64,000 nucleotides of DNA from JB111 sp049856175 (GTDB taxonomy: Bacteria; Actinomycetota; Actinomycetes; Actinomycetales; Actinomycetaceae). Of this stretch, positions 7,479 through 15,226 are shown in pieces (position 1 is the stretch's first letter; each line of letters starts with the position of its first letter). The stretch spans positions 124,001 to 188,000 of the forward strand of contig NZ_JBNDNA010000005.1 in NCBI RefSeq assembly GCF_049856175.1. Reading direction: 5' to 3'. The notes below the pieces were generated by a model, which saw only the letters and a list, made by a program, of their open reading frames with translations, had not been told where the DNA came from and did not search any database. The position numbers and the translations under genes were made by a program.

Positions 7479-9053
7479 TCAGGCGTCCGAGTCGGTCGTC
7501 GCCTCGTCGGACTCCTCAGCGGCCGCCTTCTTGGCAGCAGGCTTCTTCGCGGCCGGCTTCTTGGCGGCAGCCTTCTTCTCAGCGGGCTTCTTGGCGGCAG
7601 GCTTCTCGGTCTCGGCCTCTGCTGCCTCGTCCGCGCTGTCGGCGGACTCGGGGCTGTCCGGGGAGTCCGCCGAGTCGGCGCTGTCGGCCGAGTCGCCGGA
7701 GTCCGCGCTGTCGGCCGACTCCTCGCTCTCCTCGGCGTCGATCTCGTCGAGCTCCGCCTCGGCCTGGTCGGTCTCCTCGGAGCCGAGGTACTCGGAGAGG
7801 TCGAGCTCGGTGCCGGAGCCGTCGACGACCTTGACGTCGCGGAGCACCACGGCGAGGGCCTTGTTGCGGGCGACCTCACCCATGAAGGCGGGCAGCTGCC
7901 CGGTCTGGCCGGCGGCCTGGATGAAGTTGTTCGGGTCCATGCCGTACTGCTGGGCCTGCTCGACGAGGAACTCGAGCAGCTCGTTCTGCGAGACCTGAAC
8001 CGAGACCTGGTCGGAGATCGTGTCGAGGATGATCTGGTCGCGCAGGAGCTCCTCGGTCTCGCCGCGGATCTCCTCGCCGTGCGGGTCGCCCTCGGGCTTG
8101 CCCTCCGCCTCGAGGTGACGGGCGATCTCGGCGTCGACGACGCCCGAGGGGATCGGGACCTCGAGGTTGTCGCGCAGGTGCGCCAGGAGCAGGTCACGGG
8201 CCTCGACGGCCTGGTTGCCGGCGCGGTCGGAGGCCACCTGGGTACGCAGGTCGGCGCGCAGCTCCTCGAGCGTGTCGAACTCGGAGGCGAGCTGGGCGAA
8301 GTCGTCGTCGGCGTCAGGGAGCTCGCGGACCTTGACGGCGGTCGGCGTCACGGAGACGTCGGCCTCCTTGCCGGCGTGGTCGCCGCCGGCGAGCGTCGTG
8401 GTGAAGGTGCCCTCCTTGCCCGCGGTGAGGCCGACGAGGGCCTCGTCCTGGCCGGGGAGCATCGAGCCGGAGCCGACCTCGTAGGAGATGCCCGACGCGG
8501 TGTCGACCTCCTCGCCGTCGACCATGGCGGACAGGTCGAGCGTGACGAAGTCGCCGGTCTCGACGGCGCGGTCCACGCCCGTCAGCGTGCCGAAGCGCTC
8601 GCGCAGGGCGGTCAGACGCTCCTCGACGTCCTCGTCCGAGACCTCGGAGTCGGCCACCGTCAGGGTGATCGTGGAGAAGTCGGGGAGCTCGATCTCGGGG
8701 CGCACGTCCATGGTGGCCGTGAAGACGAGCTGACCGCCGAGGGGGCCGGTGACGGCAGGGAGCTCGGTGACCTCGATCTCCGGCCGGCCGAGCGGGTTGA
8801 CGCCCGACTCGCCGACGGCCTCGCGGTAGAGGGAGTCCATCTGGCTGTTGATCGCCTGGTCGAGGACCGCGGCACGGCCCACGCGCTGGTCGATGATCCG
8901 GGCCGGGACCTTGCCCTTGCGGAAGCCGGGGATGCTCACCTGCTGGGAGACCGTGGCGTAGGCGGAGTCGATCGCCGAGCTGAGGTCCTCGTACGGGACC
9001 GTCACGGTCAGCCGGGCCCTGGTGGCCTCGAGGTTCTCCACGTCCGTCTTCAC
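7479..9053 (-). CDS. tig: Trigger factor chaperone with long charged tail
   Basis: A 524-residue ribosome-associated chaperone and prolyl isomerase. Seen: the N-terminal ribosome-binding domain with the loop GFRKGKVP (family signature GFRxGKxP), the FKBP-like middle domain (FVTLDLSAMVDG, about 150-240), and the helical C-terminal arms with the LLEFLVEQAQQYGM region. After about residue 420 comes a long disordered tail: an acidic block made of SAD/DSADS repeats and then a basic block of KKPAAKKPA repeats. The GTG at 9053 is chosen because it gives the family N-terminus and has GGAG at a good distance; a GTG 13 codons upstream is possible. The tail is longer than usual. Confidence 0.95.
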   Translation of the reverse strand: MKTDVENLEATRARLTVTVPYEDLSSAIDSAYATVSQQVSIPGFRKGKVPARIIDQRVGRAAVLDQAINSQMDSLYREAVGESGVNPLGRPEIEVTELPAVTGPLGGQLVFTATMDVRPEIELPDFSTITLTVADSEVSDEDVEERLTALRERFGTLTGVDRAVETGDFVTLDLSAMVDGEEVDTASGISYEVGSGSMLPGQDEALVGLTAGKEGTFTTTLAGGDHAGKEADVSVTPTAVKVRELPDADDDFAQLASEFDTLEELRADLRTQVASDRAGNQAVEARDLLLAHLRDNLEVPIPSGVVDAEIARHLEAEGKPEGDPHGEEIRGETEELLRDQIILDTISDQVSVQVSQNELLEFLVEQAQQYGMDPNNFIQAAGQTGQLPAFMGEVARNKALAVVLRDVKVVDGSGTELDLSEYLGSEETDQAEAELDEIDAEESEESADSADSGDSADSADSADSPDSPESADSADEAAEAETEKPAAKKPAEKKAAAKKPAAKKPAAKKAAAEESDEATTDSDA

Positions 9054-9325
9054 TGCGGGGTACTCCAACTCGTCGGTAGCTGACTTGAGCACGGGGCAGC
9101 GCGCACGGCGGCGCGGTGGGACCCGTGGGGTGGCGCCGCACGCCTCGTCGAGCAGGCGTGGGCACGCACGATCCTCACGATCCTACGGCACACCGCGGCT
9201 CGCGTAGAGGGTGAACGACCCAGGGACAGCGTCATCCGGGCCACACCACACCCGGAGCGCGACCCGGCTCCTGGGCCGGCGCCTACGCTCGGCTGCGACA
9301 CACACGCCCCGACGACGGAGCCGCC

Positions 9326-9862
9326 ATGACCACCGATCCGAGCGCCACCGACCTCCGCCGCGAGGTACGCAGCCTCGAGGGGCGGGTGCTCGAGCTCGAG
9401 ACCGCCCTCGTCCGGTTCGTCATGGCCACGGCGAGCGCCCTGCTCGTCGCGGGGCTCGTCCTGCCGTTCATCCACTACACGCACGACGGCGAGGAACGAT
9501 CCTTCGCCCTCGCGTGGGCGGCGCTCCAGGCGACCGCCGAGGGGGCACTGGCGACGGACGGCATCGTCGTGGTGATCGTGCTCTGCCTGCCCGCGCTCGT
9601 CTCGTTCCTCGCGCTCGCCTCCCTCGCGGGCCACGGTGTGCACCGGGACGCCGGTCGACGCAAGGCGTTCGACACTGCGGTCGGCGCGCTTCTCTTCCTG
9701 TCCACGCTCGGTGTCGGGGCCCTGGTGCTGCTCGCGCGGAGCACGGCCGAGGTGGACGACCCCGTCGGCCCGGCGATCTGGCTCTACGTGCCGGGCGCGA
9801 TCGCGGTGGCCTGGGTGCTGTCCGAGCGGTCCGCGCGCCGGTGGTGGGACGCGGGGAGGTGA
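9326..9862 (+). CDS. Small integral membrane protein, unknown function
   Basis: A 178-residue protein with a short coiled N-terminus (RREVRSLEGRVLELETALVR) and four hydrophobic segments at about residues 33-48, 69-94, 111-130 and 146-162, so it is a four-helix membrane protein. No family signature is recognised. It lies divergently from tig, separated by 272 bp without other genes, and is followed by the decayed regulator on the opposite strand. Confidence 0.75.
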   Translation: MTTDPSATDLRREVRSLEGRVLELETALVRFVMATASALLVAGLVLPFIHYTHDGEERSFALAWAALQATAEGALATDGIVVVIVLCLPALVSFLALASLAGHGVHRDAGRRKAFDTAVGALLFLSTLGVGALVLLARSTAEVDDPVGPAIWLYVPGAIAVAWVLSERSARRWWDAGR

Positions 9863-9929
9863 TCCGGCGCGCCGGGCCGGCAGGCGAGCGTGCGGACGAG
9901 CGGCCGCTCTCCGCGCCGGCGGAGCGGCG

Positions 9930-10146
9930 TCAGGCCACGTCGGCGGCAACGACCCGGTCGTGCGCATGTACGCAAAGAGGCGGTCGACGAGGATCGACGG
10001 CTTGCCTGCCTCGAGCTCCCGGACGTACCTCTGGGTGGTGCCGGGCTGGTCGGCCGGCTCGCTCTGCGTGAACCCCTCGAGCAGGCGCGACTGCCGGATG
10101 ATCCGTCCGAGCGACTCGGGCCGGCAATCCTGCCGATGTACGCCAT
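9930..10146 (-). pseudogene. Broken HipB-like helix-turn-helix regulator
   Basis: The frame downstream of about 10117 encodes a clear HTH of the HipB/XRE type: SLGRIIRQSRLLEGFTQ, then TTQRYVRELEAGKPSI and DRLFAYMRTTG. The only ATG with a GGAGGA site (10146) opens a different frame (MAYIGRIAGP), and after MRTTG the frame that ends early (VVAADVA, stop at 9930) is again shifted. Restoring one base near 10116 and one near 9959 would give a protein of about 71 residues. The HTH also has two leucine-to-proline-like changes (SEPADQPG where SELADQLG is usual). This looks like a decayed antitoxin-type regulator; no HipA partner is present. Sequencing indels are an alternative for the shifts but not for the prolines. 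Confidence 0.6.
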
Positions 10147-10507
10147 TCGATCCTCCGACGACGATATTGACGTCAAGGTGTCCGACTACGTTTTCGACGT
10201 CAACGGCTGCGACGTCGATACGCGGCTCATCCGCAGGCGGCGCCATAGAGCGCCGACCGACCGTGGCGCGCCTCGTGCCGGGGGCGACAGAGGCGGCCAC
10301 GCCGCCGCGCGGTCGATGCGCGCGCCTGGACGCCGGGTTCCAGAAATAAGTGACACGGACGAATAAGAAAACATTAGCCACGCACAAATCAATGATTGCT
10401 CGAAACAAGCGGTAAGGCGTGCCATACCTTTCTAGACGCGCATTCGATATCGTTCTACATTCTTCATAAGCGGCGCGATCAACGTGCCTCGGTCGAAGGA
10501 GATGGTC
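10147..10507. other. AT-richer noncoding region between broken regulator and DUF1540 gene
   Basis: This 361-bp stretch has no supported gene. From about 10340 to 10480 it is markedly richer in A and T than its surroundings. Near the broken regulator, three GACGTC-centred sites occur (10167-10176, 10194-10203 and 10209-10218), the first being the perfect palindrome TTGACGTCAA; they could be remnants of the regulator's operator. The right part presumably carries the promoter of the DUF1540 gene, but I cannot assign a clear -35/-10 pair. Confidence 0.5.
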
Positions 10508-10786
10508 ATGAGTGTCATGGAGATGCCCCACGTCACCGAGTGCTCGGTCGGCGCCTGCTCGTACAACCACGACGGCTGCACCGCGTTTGCCGTCACCGTC
10601 GGGCAGGACGCGCAGTGTGCGACGTTCCTGCCCCTCAACATCAAGGGTGGGCTCGACAAGATCGTCGCCCAGGTCGGTGCCTGCCAGCGCACGTCCTGCG
10701 TGCACAACAAGGACCTCGAGTGCGCGGCCGAGTTCATCAGGGTCGGCGGCGCCGAGGCCGACTGCCTCTCCTACGAGGCGCGCTGA
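10508..10786 (+). CDS. DUF1540 cysteine-rich protein
   Basis: A 92-residue protein with two copies of the DUF1540 pattern: first half CSVGACSYNHDGC and a later Cys before ATF, second half CQRTSCVHNKDLEC and a final Cys near the C-terminus. Eight cysteines in two sets of four suggest two small metal-binding (probably zinc) modules. The start ATG at 10508 has GAAGGAG at a good distance; an ATG 24 bp upstream lacks one. Family members are found in actinobacteria and Firmicutes and are of unknown function. It is followed by a strong hairpin. Confidence 0.87.
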   Translation: MSVMEMPHVTECSVGACSYNHDGCTAFAVTVGQDAQCATFLPLNIKGGLDKIVAQVGACQRTSCVHNKDLECAAEFIRVGGAEADCLSYEAR

Positions 10787-10821
10787 CCCGCCTCCGAAGA
10801 GCGCTGACCCGACCGACGACC

Positions 10822-10854
10822 GACGCCTCCCGCCCGCAAGGGCCGGGAGGCGTC
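10822..10854 (+). terminator. Terminator of the DUF1540 gene
   Basis: An 11-bp stem GACGCCTCCCG (10822-10832) pairs with 10844-10854 around an 11-base loop, 36 bp after the stop codon. The remaining stretch to the ectD start at 11157 shows no gene; GTCGTCGT-rich direct words occur at 10850-10925. Confidence 0.75.
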
Positions 10855-11156
10855 GTCGTGCCTGTGGCCGGCGTCGTCGCGCTCGGGACATGGGGCGTCG
10901 TCGTACCCGGGGAGCGAGCGTCGTCGTCCCCGCGGGGCGAGACCCAACCCTGGCTGTCCACAGTCACGACGTGCAGATCTGGCGACGATGCGTACGGTGG
11001 GAGTGAGCCACCCGCCCACGTCGGCCGGGGTGGCGGACAAGAGCACAGCGTGCAACCGCTGGTGACCGAGCAGAGCGGACGACCGGGCCGAGCCCGGCGC
11101 CGCCGCGCGCGGGACCCGTCCACGGACGGTCTCGTCGCCCGAGGAAAGGGAGACTC

Positions 11157-12056
11157 ATGACCACAGCCCTCGATCCGACCACCGACCACTACCGCACCCG
11201 CCTCGCGACGCCGGGCAGCTTCGCCGACCGTGCGCACCCCACGGTGTGGGGCACGGAGGCGGACGGGCCGTTCGATGCGGCCGCGCTCGAGGCGCACGAG
11301 TCCCGCGGCTTCACGATCCTCGAGGACTTCGTCACGCCGCAGGAGGTCCGGGCCTTCAGCGCCGAGCTCGACCGGCTCGCTACGGACCCGCGCCTGACCG
11401 ACGACGCACGGCTCGTCACCGAGAAGGCCACCGGCGAGGTCCGGTCCGTGTTCGAGGTGCAGGCCCTGAGCGAGGTGCTGGACGCGCTCAGCCGCGACCC
11501 CCGCCTGCTCGACCGGGCGCGGCAGCTCCTCGGCTCGGAGGTCTACCTCCACCAGACCCGGGTGAACTACATGCCCGGCTTCAAGGGGACGGGCTTCTAC
11601 TGGCACTCGGACTTCGAGACCTGGCACGCGGAGGACGGCATGCCCGCGCCGCGCGCCGTGAGCTGCTCCATCGCCCTCACGCCGAACTACCCCTACAACG
11701 GCGGTCTCATGGTCATGCCCGGCTCGCACCGCACCTACGTCCCGTGCGTGGGCGAGACGCCCGACAACAACCACGCCTCCTCGCTCAAGGAGCAGCGGAT
11801 CGGCGTGCCGTCGGAGGACGACATCACCGCGATGGCCGAGAAGCACGGGATCGACCAGTTCACCGGCCCCGCCGGGTCGGCCCTCTGGTTCGACGCCAAC
11901 ATCATGCACGGGTCGGGCAACAACATCACGCCGTACCCGCGCTCCAACGTGTTCCTCGTGTTCAACAGCGTGGACAACGCGCTGACCGAGCCGTACGCCG
12001 CCTCCGCGCCGCGACCGGAGCACATCGCGAGCCGCGACACCACGCCGCTGCGGTAG
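11157..12056 (+). CDS. ectD: Ectoine hydroxylase
   Basis: A 299-residue non-haem iron, 2-oxoglutarate dioxygenase that converts ectoine to 5-hydroxyectoine, an osmo- and thermoprotectant. Seen: the EctD signature FYWHSDFETWHAEDGMP with iron ligands His150 and Asp152, the third ligand His251 in IMHGSGNN, and the conserved PYNGGLMVMPGSH and SNVFLVFNSV segments. The length equals that of characterised EctD. The GAGGAAAGGGAG ribosome site precedes the ATG. No ectA, ectB or ectC is adjacent, so either they are elsewhere in the genome or the cell hydroxylates imported ectoine. Confidence 0.95.
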   Translation: MTTALDPTTDHYRTRLATPGSFADRAHPTVWGTEADGPFDAAALEAHESRGFTILEDFVTPQEVRAFSAELDRLATDPRLTDDARLVTEKATGEVRSVFEVQALSEVLDALSRDPRLLDRARQLLGSEVYLHQTRVNYMPGFKGTGFYWHSDFETWHAEDGMPAPRAVSCSIALTPNYPYNGGLMVMPGSHRTYVPCVGETPDNNHASSLKEQRIGVPSEDDITAMAEKHGIDQFTGPAGSALWFDANIMHGSGNNITPYPRSNVFLVFNSVDNALTEPYAASAPRPEHIASRDTTPLR

Positions 12057-12082
12057 GACGCGCCGGGGCCGTCGACGTCGCG

Positions 12083-12123
12083 GGCCGGTCCGCCCGGGTG
12101 GCCTGCACCCGGGCGGGCCGGCC
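12083..12123 (+). terminator. Terminator of ectD
   Basis: An 18-bp stem with a single G-T pair (arms 12083-12100 and 12106-12123, loop GCCTG) begins 27 bp after the ectD stop. It may serve the opposite tRNA-Pro transcript as well. Confidence 0.8.
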
Positions 12124-12190
12124 CGCGCGCCCCCGGGACCACATCCCTGGGGCGACGGATTCGTTCACGATGTCCTGGGACATCACACGG

Positions 12191-12263
12191 TCGGGGTGGC
12201 GGGACTTGAACCCACGGCCTTCCGCTCCCAAAGCGGACGCGCTACCACCTGCGCCACACCCCG
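12191..12263 (-). tRNA. tRNA-Pro (TGG)
   Basis: On the minus strand the cloverleaf reads from CGGGGTG to its partner CACCCCG with discriminator A. The anticodon loop TTTGGGA has TGG as anticodon, and the T-arm GTGGG-TTCAAGT-CCCGC is standard. The CCA end is not encoded. Confidence 0.95.
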
Positions 12264-12451
12264 TTCGCCCCGGTCCCCCGGAGGCGGCGGCCCGCCGTCC
12301 GGTACGCCGAGGGCGCGGTCCGATCGACGGTCGCTCGCTCAGGGTACGCACGCGCTCGTCCGCGGGGTGCCCGCGACCCGGCTGCGAGAGACCGATCACT
12401 CACCGCCCGGCCCGCTTCGGCGCGGGCCGTCCACCTTGCTAACGTGGGCGC

Positions 12452-12473
12452 CGCCCCGGTCACGACCGGGGCG
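12452..12473. repeat. Perfect inverted repeat just before tRNA-Gly
   Basis: CGCCCCGGTC at 12452-12461 and its complement at 12464-12473 leave only two bases between them, one base before the mature tRNA-Gly. It could fold in the precursor or belong to an upstream transcript end. The 211 bp between the two tRNAs hold nothing else. Confidence 0.55.
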
Positions 12474-12474
12474 C

Positions 12475-12548
12475 GCGGGTGTAGCTCAATGGTAGAGCCT
12501 CTGCCTTCCAAGCAGATTACGCGGGTTCGATTCCCGTCACCCGCTCCA
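12475..12548 (+). tRNA. tRNA-Gly (TCC)
   Basis: The cloverleaf runs from GCGGGTG to CACCCGC with discriminator T and an encoded CCA (12546-12548). The anticodon stem-loop CTGCC-TTCCAAG has the anticodon TCC, and the T-arm GCGGG-TTCGATT-CCCGT is standard. Confidence 0.96.
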
Positions 12549-12567
12549 CAGCGCGGCGGGCCGTGCG

Positions 12568-15057
12568 TCAGAACGGCGAGGCGTTCCACCAGTCGTCGTG
12601 CAGCGACTCCGAGCCGATGCCCTCCCCGTACACGGCGACCACCATGTTCTGCCGCTCGGCGTCGTGGAAGGTCGTGTAGTGCTCGCCCGGGTCGGTGACC
12701 TCCGGCGGGGTCCGGAAGAGGATTCCGGCCTCCTCGTCCGGGTTGCTGTTGTAGTTCCAGGTCGAGTTCTGCCAGCCACGGTTCTGGTCCCCGTCCGTGG
12801 TGAAGGCGTCTCGCGAGGCGCTCCCGTCGAACTGCAGCACCGAGTACTCGATGCCGTCCGACTGGGTGCAGGTGACCGCCGTGACGAGGCCGTCGGGCTG
12901 GGTGTCCATGTGCGCGGAGACGCCGTTCGCGCAGGTGGCCGAGTTGTAGCCCTGGCCGCCCTCCTGCGTGGAGACCAGCTCGGTGAAGGTGGCGGGGATC
13001 GAGGACTGCTCGCCCCAGGCGTCGGCGAGCTCCGCTGCCTCCTCGTCGCCACCTCCGCGGACGAGAAGCCAGATCCCACCACCGACGACGACGAGACCGA
13101 CGACGATCGCCACGACCACCACGAGCGGGTTCAGGCCGCGACGCTTCTGCGCCTGCGACGGTCCGCCGTACGGAGCCGGTCCGGGCCCGCCCACCGACGC
13201 AGGCGAACCCGCGAACGGAGCAGGACCACCCGTCGACGCGGGGGAACCTGCGAACGGCGCAGGACCCGCCGCGGGGCCAGGCGACCCTGCGAACGGTGCG
13301 GGCCCGCCCGACGACGCAGGGGAACCGGGGAACGGCGCGGGACCCGTCGCGGAGCCGGCCGACGTGCCCGGTCCGCCAGGTCCTTGCTGAGGCGATCCGC
13401 CGGGACCGGGCACCGGGTGCGGGCCGGTGGCACCGGACGCGGCCGAGACCGGGACACCGTGGCTGCCCGTGGCGCCGGACGCCGCGGAGGGGGCACCGCC
13501 GGGCACGCCGCCCTGACCAGGAGCGGGCCCACCGGCAGGTGCCCCACCGGGCCCACCGGCCTGCTCGGACACGGGGACAGCGGCGGTCGGCTGCCACTGC
13601 TGCATCCGCGCGAGCCGCTGGCCGATCCCGTCGAGGACCTCGGGGTGCCGAGCCCCCTGGAACTCGTACGCCACCGTCCAGGTCCGACCACCGCTGCCCA
13701 CGGTGATCTCCTCGAGGTGGTCACCCTGGACCACCCGCTCGAGCGGGAGGCGGGGCGGCAGGTCGAAGAACTGGGAGTCGCGCAACAGCTGTTCGATCGC
13801 GCCGCGATCCTGGGGCGATACCTGGCGCGTGTCCACCGGACCGACCTGAAGCGACTGGGTCCCGGGGCCGAAGAACCGACGCACCATGACCGTGAAAGGC
13901 GGGCGTGGGCCCGTGTGGGACTCGCTCGGGTACTGCACGCCGCCCGTGGGGCGCCCGGGCATCACCTGGGAGCCCGCGCCGGGGGCCGCGGCCCGCCCGG
14001 TCCCGGTCCGCTCGCCGGGGCCTGCGACGCGCCTGCCGGTCGGCGGCCCGGCAGTGTGCAGGCCGCTCGGCCCGCCCGACGTCGACGACCCCGCCGCGCC
14101 GGCACCGGCTCCCGCGCCGGCACCTGCTCCTGCACCGCCGCCCGCGGACCCGGCCCCCGCACCGGCACCCGCACCGCCGTCCACGTTCTCGCCGGCCCGC
14201 TGCTCACGCAGCGCGGCGTACGCCGCACGGCTCAGCGCGCGGCAGCTCTCGAATCGCTCGGCGGGATCCTTGGCCATCGCCTTCGCGACGACGTCGTCGA
14301 AGGCCGTGCCCAGCCCCGGCACGGCGGCGGACGGCTTGGGCGGCTCCAGCGTGAGGTGCGCGTTCATCTTGTTGAACGGCGTCTCCGCGGGGAACGGGAT
14401 GCTGCCGGTGAGCAGCTCATAGAGCACGCAGCCCAGGGCGTAGACGTCGACCTTGTGCGAGAGGTGGTGGGCCTCGATCTGCTCCGGGGCGGCGTAGGCG
14501 AGGGTCGCCAGCAGGTTGCCGGTGCCGGTGAGGTTCTCGCCGTCGTCGACGGTCTTGGCGATGCCGAAGTCGGTGAGCAGGACCTGCTCGGGCTCGTCCT
14601 CGTCGTCGGGGTCGAGCGGGGGCGCGAGCAGGATGTTGGCCGGCTTGACGTCTCGGTGCAGCAGCCCGGTGCGGTGGGCGAAGTCCAGGCCCGCGGCGAC
14701 CTCGTGGACGATGTGGACGGCGCGGGCGGGGTCGAGCCCGCCGTCCGCCTCCTTGAGGGCGGCCGCGGCGTCGGTGCCCTCGACGTACTGCATGGCGATC
14801 CAGAGCTGGCCGTCGTGCTCGCCGCGGTCGTAGACGGCGACCACGTTGCGGTGGAAGATCTGGGCCGCGAGGTCGGCCTCGCGCTCGAAGCGGTTGCGGA
14901 AGCTGTCGTCCTTGGCGAGCGAGGTGCTGAGCATCTTCAGGGCGTCGTACCGGGGCAGCCGAGGGTGCTTGGCGAGGTACACCGACCCCATGCCGCCGCG
15001 GCCGAGCTCGCGCACGATCGTGTAGCCGGCGAACTGCTGGCCGGGCTCGTGGTCCAC
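12568..15057 (-). CDS. Transmembrane Ser/Thr protein kinase (PknB-like)
   Basis: An 829-residue receptor-type kinase. The kinase domain (about 9-275) has the glycine loop GRGGMGSVY, catalytic Lys41, the HRDVKPAN loop with Asp136, DFG with Asp163, and APE. Then come a Gly/Ala repeat linker (GAGAGAG, about 295-345), a conserved cytosolic segment, a Pro/Gly/Ala/Ser linker with several PAPFAGSPA repeats, one membrane helix (LVVVVAIVVGLVVVGGGIWL) and an extracellular C-terminal domain of about 140 residues with two cysteines that could form a disulphide. There are no PASTA repeats, so the sensor domain differs from PknB. Start GTG has GGAG upstream. Confidence 0.92.
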   Translation of the reverse strand: MDHEPGQQFAGYTIVRELGRGGMGSVYLAKHPRLPRYDALKMLSTSLAKDDSFRNRFEREADLAAQIFHRNVVAVYDRGEHDGQLWIAMQYVEGTDAAAALKEADGGLDPARAVHIVHEVAAGLDFAHRTGLLHRDVKPANILLAPPLDPDDEDEPEQVLLTDFGIAKTVDDGENLTGTGNLLATLAYAAPEQIEAHHLSHKVDVYALGCVLYELLTGSIPFPAETPFNKMNAHLTLEPPKPSAAVPGLGTAFDDVVAKAMAKDPAERFESCRALSRAAYAALREQRAGENVDGGAGAGAGAGSAGGGAGAGAGAGAGAGAAGSSTSGGPSGLHTAGPPTGRRVAGPGERTGTGRAAAPGAGSQVMPGRPTGGVQYPSESHTGPRPPFTVMVRRFFGPGTQSLQVGPVDTRQVSPQDRGAIEQLLRDSQFFDLPPRLPLERVVQGDHLEEITVGSGGRTWTVAYEFQGARHPEVLDGIGQRLARMQQWQPTAAVPVSEQAGGPGGAPAGGPAPGQGGVPGGAPSAASGATGSHGVPVSAASGATGPHPVPGPGGSPQQGPGGPGTSAGSATGPAPFPGSPASSGGPAPFAGSPGPAAGPAPFAGSPASTGGPAPFAGSPASVGGPGPAPYGGPSQAQKRRGLNPLVVVVAIVVGLVVVGGGIWLLVRGGGDEEAAELADAWGEQSSIPATFTELVSTQEGGQGYNSATCANGVSAHMDTQPDGLVTAVTCTQSDGIEYSVLQFDGSASRDAFTTDGDQNRGWQNSTWNYNSNPDEEAGILFRTPPEVTDPGEHYTTFHDAERQNMVVAVYGEGIGSESLHDDWWNASPF

Positions 15058-15226
15058 CGATGGACTCCGCTCTGGTCGGGGTACGCCCTCGCGGGCGCGG
15101 GTGAGGCTGCCGACACGCTATCGCCGTGGCCCCGGGCCGGCGCGCACGAGACGCGGCCAGTTCTCCCCGGGTACGCGCCGGGCGCCGAGGGCCGGGCACC
15201 AGGAGCCGGGTGCCGGGGCCGGTCGG

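Noticed and set aside
9050..10891. A 613-codon minus-strand open frame covering the membrane protein, broken regulator and DUF1540 gene
   Set aside because: It is antisense to genes with clear motifs and is Arg/Gly/Pro-rich as expected of shadow frames in GC-rich DNA; only the short HTH segment inside it is real.
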